Part shown: positions 58,605 through 64,000 of the stretch, in pieces
Numbering within the stretch: position 1 is the stretch's first letter
How the letters are laid out: the number at the start of each line of letters is the position of its first letter
Source of the DNA: 2-02-FULL-47-50 sp964479045
Lineage (GTDB): Bacteria > Pseudomonadota > Gammaproteobacteria > Eutrophobiales > Eutrophobiaceae
Reading direction: 5' to 3'
NCBI GenBank assembly: GCA_964479045.1
Contig: CAYZJI010000011.1
Span: 21,395-85,394 of the forward strand
Length of the DNA: 64,000 bases
The notes under the pieces: model-generated
Databases searched by the model: none
The model's input: the letters and a program-made list of their open reading frames with translations, nothing else
Told to the model about the DNA's origin: nothing
Translations under genes and position numbers: made by a program

Positions 58605-59648
58605 CTATTTTTTTTCAGTCATTTTTAAATGTTGGTAAAAATGATCCAGTCTGTCCAGAGCGGTCTGTGGGTCCTTGAGTTTTGCAATATGCAATAATGC
58701 CTCACCTTCATGTACCAGCGGGATGGTGGTACTGCCAATGATAATACCCGTGGCTTCCGCCGTGATCGTGGCCAGTGCATTTCCCTGGGTGTCTGCTATA
58801 CAGCCGAGGTTCTGATCTTTCTTTACGATGGCCCCTGCTGCAACAATACTTCTGATAATGCCGCTGCAAGCAGCGCGCACCCAATGACTTGAGGTAACCA
58901 CTGCAGGTTGTAAATTTGTCCTGTGTGATCCTGTTTTGGGTAACATGCCCAGTTCCCGCATGACAGCACAAACTCCCTGCAATCCTGTCTGGATGGCAGC
59001 CTCATCGAAACGCAATGCTTCACCTCCCTCATAGACAATTACCGGTATATTCATGGCCCGCAGGGCCTCGCGCATGGAACCGTCTGTTAATGTCTTGTTC
59101 AGAATTACCGGCACCGGAAAGTTTTCGGCCATGCGCCGGATTTCGGAATCCTTCATGTCCGCACGGATATGCGGAAGATTATTGCGATGGATGGCCGCTG
59201 TATGCAAATCAATGCCATGGGTTGCATGGCTCGCGACTTCTTCAATAAAAATGTGGGCCAGACGTGAGGCAAATGAACCTTTTGCAGACCCCGGGAAGGA
59301 GCGGTTCAAATCACGGCGATCAGGAAGATAACGTGAATGATGGTTCAATCCATAAACATTTACCACCGGCACAGCGATCAAAATGCCTTTAAGCTGTGTG
59401 AGTAATCTGGACTCCAGAAGGCGGCGGATGATTTCAATGCCATTGATTTCATCGCCATGCACTGCTGCAGACACAAACAGGCGTGGCCCCTCAGTTTTTC
59501 CGCGTATGACTACAACCGGCATGTTCAAACCTGCATGGTTGTACATATCGGGTACAGGAACATTCACCACCGTGCGGGTTCCGCGCCGGATCAATGTGCC
59601 GCCAATCCTGAATTTTTCAGGCGAAGACTTTTTTCGACTTCGCGTCAC
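58605..59648 (-). CDS. Succinylglutamate desuccinylase/aspartoacylase-family protein (cytoplasmic paralogue)
   Basis: 347 residues. The GTG start at 59648 is well supported by GGAGGAGG six bases upstream. No signal peptide. The zinc site is in SAAVHGDEINGIEIIRRL, with the substrate loop RYLPDRRDLNRSFPG and the second His in GIDLHTAAIHRNN. The C-terminal barrel ends GSTTIPLVHEGEALLHIA. It is closely related to the secreted copy at 24904-26325 in the catalytic core. Family members often sit with ATP-grasp ligases (RimK); an ATP-grasp gene begins at 63397, though 3.7 kb away and of another class. Confidence 0.92.
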   Translation of the reverse strand: MTRSRKKSSPEKFRIGGTLIRRGTRTVVNVPVPDMYNHAGLNMPVVVIRGKTEGPRLFVSAAVHGDEINGIEIIRRLLESRLLTQLKGILIAVPVVNVYGLNHHSRYLPDRRDLNRSFPGSAKGSFASRLAHIFIEEVASHATHGIDLHTAAIHRNNLPHIRADMKDSEIRRMAENFPVPVILNKTLTDGSMREALRAMNIPVIVYEGGEALRFDEAAIQTGLQGVCAVMRELGMLPKTGSHRTNLQPAVVTSSHWVRAACSGIIRSIVAAGAIVKKDQNLGCIADTQGNALATITAEATGIIIGSTTIPLVHEGEALLHIAKLKDPQTALDRLDHFYQHLKMTEKK

Positions 59649-59767
59649 TGTACGCCTCCTCCAAGGAATGCCTGATACATATATCTGATCTGGTATATAC
59701 GAAGATCGTTGCCGGAACAGTATACAGCGGGGAACAGACAGAAATTACAGGATTATGGGGATACTGC

Positions 59768-59793
59768 AAAAAACACGGGCGCAGTTTGCGCCG
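59768..59793 (-). terminator. Intrinsic terminator for the 59807 gene
   Basis: A perfect 6-bp GC stem, GGCGCA-gtt-TGCGCC (59778-59792), is followed on the minus strand by TTTTTT (complement of 59768-59773). It lies about 15 bp past the stop of the minus-strand small gene. Confidence 0.75.
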
Positions 59794-59806
59794 GTGATGT
59801 GGTTAA

Positions 59807-60058
59807 TCAGTTGTCATCCTCGAATTCATCTGTATCAAATCCGTTATACAAATCATCATTGATGATCTTGTACAGTTCGCGCATTTCCTTGTACTTCTCG
59901 GTATCACGCCAGGTACGACGACTCTGTGGCCCCTCTTCTTCGAGTAACGCTTCATCATCGTCCAGATCGATTTCCGGTTCGACGAACTCTTCACCTTCTT
60001 CTACCAACTCTTCCTCATTTTCGTAAGTGGAATAATCGCGTTCTTTAATCTTGCCCAT
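59807..60058 (-). CDS. Small acidic protein resembling the PA3496 family
   Basis: 83 residues from the ATG at 60058, with GGAAGGG a few bases upstream. Extremely acidic middle (about 14-48, EEELVEEGEEFVEPEIDLDD). The C-terminal SRRTWRDTEKYKEMRELYKI matches the RR-WR-D-x-Y-E-x-R-x-L signature of the PA3496-type family, whose members have been linked to envelope integrity. The assignment rests on this pattern and is tentative. A terminator follows. Confidence 0.72.
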   Translation of the reverse strand: MGKIKERDYSTYENEEELVEEGEEFVEPEIDLDDDEALLEEEGPQSRRTWRDTEKYKEMRELYKIINDDLYNGFDTDEFEDDN

Positions 60059-60256
60059 TTTACACCCTTCCAAACCGAGTCAGCTGTTCTAATTAACAAT
60101 TAACCAATTGATTAACAAGGATATTTTTATGTGGTTCAGTATATTTGATATTTACCGGCCCAAGGGGCCTGTCAATTTGGATGCAAAATATATACTGTCC
60201 GTTAGGACAATCAATAGATTTTTATTGTCCCGGTGGTTTTCAGCTTGCCAGCAGTT

Positions 60257-61567
60257 TCAGAGCATGGAGATAAATAATGTTGCAATGCCGAGAAAACTGA
60301 AAAATCCGGCGATGTCTGTAACCGTTGTAAGAAAGATGGATGATGACTGGGCCGGATCCTGCCCGGAAACCGTCAGCATGATCGGAATGACTGCACCGGA
60401 CACACCGGCAATAATCATCGAGAGAATCATTGAAAAAAATATGACCATTGTCAGACCGAACGAATCACTCCAGAAATACACACAGACTGCCGTGGTGATG
60501 GCCACGGCAATCCCGTTAAGCAGTCCGGCATTGAATTCCTTTAGCGTGACCCGTAGCCACATACGCGGGTAAATCTCCTTCAAGGCAAGGCCACGCAAGG
60601 TCACCGCCAGTGCCTGTGCACCGGTGTTCCCGGATTGACCGGCAACGACGGGCAACAACACGGCCAGCGCAGTGTATTTTTCAATAGTCCCTTCAAATAT
60701 ACCCACCACCGCTGCAGCCATGAAGGCCGTTAATAAATTGATCTGCAACCAGGGCAATCGTTTTCTGACGGCAAAGCCAGCCGGAGACAATGCCCGTTCG
60801 TCCTTGCTCACACCCACCATGGTCTGCAGGTCCGCACTGTTTTCCTCGAGGGCGGCCTCCAGCAATGTGTGATAACGCACCACACCGACAAAACGGTTTT
60901 CAAAATCAATGACCGGCAAATCGGTCACTTTATATTTTTCAAAAATTGAAACCAGTTCTTCGCGACCGGCAGTGGCTTCTACCACAGCCGGTGGCACACT
61001 TTCGATCTGCCCCAGCGTAGCGGAATGTTCAGACAGTGCCAGATCTTCTATTTCGATCATTCCCAGCAGGTGATTCTGATTGTCTACCGTATACAGTTTG
61101 CGATAGGCCCGGCGCGGTCTGGCCCGCAGGACATTCAATACCTCGCCTACTCTCATGTCCGGCCGGAAATACATGACCCGTGCTTCCATCAACGCACCAG
61201 CGGATCCCGCTTCGTAGGACAAGGCACGTTTCAGGTCGCTGGCTGCTTTTGGTTCGACAGCATCCAGTATGCGACTGCGTTTATCTACATCAATGATGGC
61301 CAGCAATATGCTGGCGCCACGGTTTGGATCAATATGTTCCAGCAGTTCAGATGAATAATGTACGGGAAGATCTTCCAGCATCCGGGCGGCCAATTGCGGC
61401 GAAATGCGTTCCCAGATTTTTACAGTCTTGAGTACCGGTTGCCGGGAGATGATTTCCGCCATTTTTTCGGTAGTAAGCTGTTCGAGCTGGCGCACAGCTT
61501 CAGCAGGGTATTTATCAAACAACACCTGGTACAGGCTGTTATCAATATCATGGGTTGTGTCATTCAT
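60257..61567 (-). CDS. mgtE: Magnesium transporter MgtE (copy 2)
   Basis: 436 residues from the ATG at 61567, with AAGGG eight bases upstream; ATG 61573 is an alternative. It has its own MgtE_N domain (about 15-115), CBS pair (about 120-240) and five-helix pore domain (about 275-436), with VLLPVVAGQSGNTGAQALAV and SGQDPAQSSSIFLTTVTDIAG. Compared with copy 1 the pore reads VVAGQSGNTGAQ rather than IVASVAGNTGNQ, so this is a divergent paralogue, not a recent duplicate. It overlaps the end of the stand-alone sensor gene. Confidence 0.92.
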   Translation of the reverse strand: MNDTTHDIDNSLYQVLFDKYPAEAVRQLEQLTTEKMAEIISRQPVLKTVKIWERISPQLAARMLEDLPVHYSSELLEHIDPNRGASILLAIIDVDKRSRILDAVEPKAASDLKRALSYEAGSAGALMEARVMYFRPDMRVGEVLNVLRARPRRAYRKLYTVDNQNHLLGMIEIEDLALSEHSATLGQIESVPPAVVEATAGREELVSIFEKYKVTDLPVIDFENRFVGVVRYHTLLEAALEENSADLQTMVGVSKDERALSPAGFAVRKRLPWLQINLLTAFMAAAVVGIFEGTIEKYTALAVLLPVVAGQSGNTGAQALAVTLRGLALKEIYPRMWLRVTLKEFNAGLLNGIAVAITTAVCVYFWSDSFGLTMVIFFSMILSMIIAGVSGAVIPIMLTVSGQDPAQSSSIFLTTVTDIAGFFSFLGIATLFISML

Positions 61568-62393
61568 TTTCATTACCCTTGTTACTTTGGTTATGAGGTG
61601 GCCCCAGTAAATCTGCACAGGTTTCCCAGAATAATTCTGCCATCGCCAGTGCGGCGCCGGCATATTTATCGTCCTGACCAGTAGCAACATTACCGCTCAG
61701 GTGCTCGTGTAACGCACTGCGCGTCAGGATGCCGATAAAAGCACCATGATGATCAACGACCGGAAAGATTTCACGCGGCTCCTGAGCAATGGATTGATAC
61801 ACACTGGCCAGACTGGAACGCGCAGACACGGAATTCCCGGGAGAATGCATGATTTCCTTCATGGAGAGTTTGCCATCTGATACCAGCAACAACCTCACTT
61901 CTACCACCCCGCGGATTTCCTGTTGATCACCTGTAATAAATATCTGGTTACAGTTCAGATCAGCCGAGTTTCTCACGGCCGTAATCACTTCGGACACCGA
62001 CATGTCCTGATGCACGGAAAATACATTCGGGTTCATGGCCTGACCCACCGTGCCTTCCGGATAACGCAGGACCAGACGCGCCATATTGGAAAAAAACGGG
62101 GATGTGGATGAGATTATCTGCTCACGCATTGTTTCGCGCATGCGCCTGAGCAAAATTGATCCACGTTCAATGCCGAGTTGCATGATCAATGGGCTGGATT
62201 TGTTCAATGCCATATTCTTAAGGCATTCAGCCGCAATGGATGGAATCATGAATTTCAGAACTTCAGCGGCAATTATAGTTGGAACCAGTTCCAGATAACG
62301 GGCAAGTTCGGCAGGTTCAAATTGTTCCAGTGTGCGGGCTGCATCACGAGGATGTTCCTGCAGAAAATGCAGTGACAGGGAGTTAACGGTCAT
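61560..62393 (-). CDS. Stand-alone MgtE_N-CBS protein without transmembrane domain
   Basis: 277 residues. The N-terminal superhelix (about 1-110; HPRDAARTLEQFEPAELARYL) resembles the MgtE N domain, and a CBS pair (about 125-235; VGQAMNPNVFSVHQDMSVSEV and REIFPVVDHHGAFIGILTRSA) follows. It ends in a charged helix and has no membrane helix, so it is a soluble cytoplasmic protein. In whole MgtE these domains sense Mg2+. Here they are a separate polypeptide encoded between an MscS channel and a complete MgtE. Overlaps on both sides (11 and about 8 bases) suggest stoichiometric co-expression. Confidence 0.82.
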   Translation of the reverse strand: MTVNSLSLHFLQEHPRDAARTLEQFEPAELARYLELVPTIIAAEVLKFMIPSIAAECLKNMALNKSSPLIMQLGIERGSILLRRMRETMREQIISSTSPFFSNMARLVLRYPEGTVGQAMNPNVFSVHQDMSVSEVITAVRNSADLNCNQIFITGDQQEIRGVVEVRLLLVSDGKLSMKEIMHSPGNSVSARSSLASVYQSIAQEPREIFPVVDHHGAFIGILTRSALHEHLSGNVATGQDDKYAGAALAMAELFWETCADLLGPPHNQSNKGNENE

Positions 62394-63219
62394 CGGTTAC
62401 TTCATTATCAAGCAATACGGAAGCCTGATCAGCAAATATCTTGGCCGGGATAAAGGTCCGGCCGGAACGGGTCTCCAGCATGATGCCTGTTGGCGTCAGT
62501 TCCATGATACGACCTTCCATTTCCTGGATCCGGATGCGCTGACCCAGACGATAATTTTTACGCACATAGCGGGCCGCAATAATATTAGAGACGGTTGAGC
62601 CCGCACCCAGACCAAATGCCAGCGCGATGGATCCTGAAATCGCCGCCACTATAATCGTGAGTAAATGCTCCACCAGCCGGACATCCAGTCCAATCTGGGA
62701 CAGGCCCAGGATAATCGCAATGGCGATAATCCCTAGACGCAGCCAGTTACCCAGTTGATCCGGCTGGCGTAATCCGGCAGTGCCGGCGCTTTCCGTAATT
62801 TTATCGCGGACGAGATTACCGAGCAGGGTCCCGGCGGCAACCAGAATCAGACCCATACCGACATTAGGCAGATAGGTAAAAAGCCTTCCGACCATCTCGA
62901 CCAGCAAAGGAAGTTGCAGGCTGGTCAGGGCCGCGCGTATGGACAATAGTATGGTCAACCAGTACACCACCCAGCCGAGGATCGTGGCTATCGGCCAGCG
63001 AAGACGCATGTGCAGTGAACCGGCGCCCGCAGCCTGGATCACCCGGTCAATTCCGTCGCCCAGTCGCAATATAATCCATTTGGCTACGGTGGCCAGCAAC
63101 AGGCCCAGCAACAGCAGTATGATTGCGGCCATCAGGTTAGGCAGATAGGCACCGATGTTTTGAATCAGTTGGTTGAAGCTGTCAATCAGATACCCTTTCA
63201 ATTCGGAAAAATCATTCAT
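62383..63219 (-). CDS. MscS-family mechanosensitive channel
   Basis: 278 residues. Several membrane helices (about 15-45, 65-95, 105-130, 150-200) include the conserved TM-helix repeats of the MscS/YnaI-like class. The pore helix is GSIALAFGLGAGSTVSNIIA (about 195-215), rich in Gly and Ala as in MscS TM3. A short beta domain (RIRIQEMEGRIMELTPTG and RTFIPAKIF) follows. The cytoplasmic vestibule is shortened compared with E. coli MscS. Its end overlaps the MgtE_N-CBS gene start (ATGACCGTTAA). It probably responds to membrane tension; coupling to Mg flux is inferred from the operon. Confidence 0.88.
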   Translation of the reverse strand: MNDFSELKGYLIDSFNQLIQNIGAYLPNLMAAIILLLLGLLLATVAKWIILRLGDGIDRVIQAAGAGSLHMRLRWPIATILGWVVYWLTILLSIRAALTSLQLPLLVEMVGRLFTYLPNVGMGLILVAAGTLLGNLVRDKITESAGTAGLRQPDQLGNWLRLGIIAIAIILGLSQIGLDVRLVEHLLTIIVAAISGSIALAFGLGAGSTVSNIIAARYVRKNYRLGQRIRIQEMEGRIMELTPTGIMLETRSGRTFIPAKIFADQASVLLDNEVTDDR

Positions 63220-63396
63220 GGATGCATGATGTCCCTGCTGGTTGGGTTAAAAGGCACTGCAATCAAGGCAGAATATCTGATCCACCTTAACCTCTGCAAA
63301 TACCAAAATAGTGCAGAACAAATAACACAGACGTGTGCAGGTGATTATGATTAAATAGCACTATCTATCAGGTCAAAACCAACCAGCAGCAACGGA

Positions 63397-64000
63397 TGGA
63401 TTTCAAAAAATACGTTTGTAACGGCTACTATGATGAACTGCTGACGTCCCGGCTGCAGGCGCGCCCATCAGCAGGCAAGCTGATTAATTACCTGCGCCGC
63501 ATGAGCCGTGACGATATGCAGAAGCGGCGCCAGGCCGCCGAACTCGCCATCAAGACCATGGGTATTACCTTCACGGTCTATTCCGAGGGTGAAAATATCG
63601 ACCGTGAATGGCCCTATGACATCATCCCGCGGATTATCCCCCTGCAGGAATGGGAGCGGATTGCCAAAGGTCTGAAACAGCGCCTGATGGCCCTGAACCA
63701 TTTCATACATGATGTCTACAATGATCAACGCATCATCAAGGACAAGATTGTTCCCGCCGATCTGCTGAAAAGCTCGAAGAATTTCCGTGAACAATGCCGG
63801 GGCATGCGGCCGGTGTTTGGTGTCTGGGCCCATATCTGCGGCAGCGATCTGGTACGTGACAAGGATGGCACGGTTTATGTCCTTGAAGATAACCTGCGCG
63901 TGCCTTCCGGTGTTTCCTATATGCTGGAAAACCGCAAGGTCACCAAGCGCATTTTTCCTGAACTGTTCGAAGCCTATAACATCCTGCCCATGGGTGATTA
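63397..64000 (+). CDS. Circularly permuted ATP-grasp protein (CP_ATPgrasp_2), 3' end outside window
   Basis: 201 complete codons are visible with no stop. MDFKKYVCNGYYDELL is the usual N-terminus. Family hallmarks: YSEGENIDREWPYDIIPRII (about 60-80), LMALNHFIHDVYNDQRII, GVWAHICGSDLVRDKDGTVYVLEDNLRVPSGVSYMLENR (in pieces). The family (about 470 residues) is often encoded with alpha-E and transglutaminase-like proteins and is thought to make peptides; the substrate is not known. No Shine-Dalgarno is evident before the ATG. It is divergent from the MscS gene. Confidence 0.88.

Noticed and set aside
60108..60572. A plus-strand frame of 154 codons
   Set aside because: It overlaps the MgtE pore-domain gene on the other strand and has no initiation signal.
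1..64000. tRNA, rRNA, CRISPR, prophage or intact insertion sequence
   Set aside because: Scanning intergenic gaps by eye for T-loop words, regularly spaced direct repeats, integrase or transposase frames found none; a covariance search would be more sensitive for tRNA.

Overview
The window is about 64 kb of densely packed bacterial chromosome of moderate GC. The gene set points to a free-living, non-enteric gammaproteobacterium: cobalamin-dependent MetH, hexameric-type citrate synthase, EttA, TrhO, HtpX, a QseBC-like two-component pair, NnrU, a PA3496-like small protein, an autotransporter and classic Fur boxes. I cannot place it below class level. I saw no rRNA, tRNA, CRISPR array, prophage or intact insertion sequence. 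Mobile traces are limited to short palindromic repeats.

Layout. 1-3053: the tail of a membrane protein, a CPBP membrane protease and an overlapping response regulator/sensor kinase pair. 3349-12780: citrate synthase, a two-gene HME-type RND metal efflux pair without an outer-membrane partner, and metH. 12897-24796: a mosaic of small envelope proteins and housekeeping genes (PNPOx-like protein, SRAP protein, serC, periplasmic binding protein, DUF4124, a degenerate GGDEF protein, DUF3592, a Sel1 lipoprotein). 24904-32120: a secreted desuccinylase-like protein, a KefB/C-like antiporter, isoaspartyl peptidase and a membrane Ser/Thr kinase with an extracytoplasmic Cache sensor. 32344-39537: DUF411, an M48 lipoprotein, a GT4/HAD pair, a Fur-box-preceded pair of secreted proteins, a PQQ-type sugar dehydrogenase, NnrU and DUF2238. 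39636-53548: EttA, a fused LplT-PlsC-Aas lipid enzyme, a FecR plus CHASE2 adenylate cyclase operon, a lipoprotein esterase, an autotransporter, an MFS pump, PpiC and MgtE. 53640-64000: an entericidin-like lipopeptide, TrhO, a Fur-box locus of two unknown small genes facing a MoxR/VWA pair, HtpX, a second desuccinylase-like protein, a second MgtE in an overlapping operon with a stand-alone MgtE_N-CBS protein and an MscS channel, and the start of an ATP-grasp gene.

How the genes work together. Several neighbourhoods centre on metal and ion handling (RND efflux, DUF411, two Fur boxes, two MgtE transporters, MscS, KefB/C) and on envelope sensing (Cache kinase, CHASE2 cyclase, FecR, the degenerate GGDEF receptor candidate, Sel1). 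The best candidates for undescribed biology are: the MscS / MgtE_N-CBS / MgtE operon; the Fur-box divergent locus at 54830-57663; a candidate structured small RNA with its own promoter and terminator at 22714-22924; a 66-bp nested palindrome covering the start of the RND adaptor gene; three octamer repeats in front of gltA; and small genes below usual annotation cut-offs (29315-29467, 24312-24389, 53640-53768).
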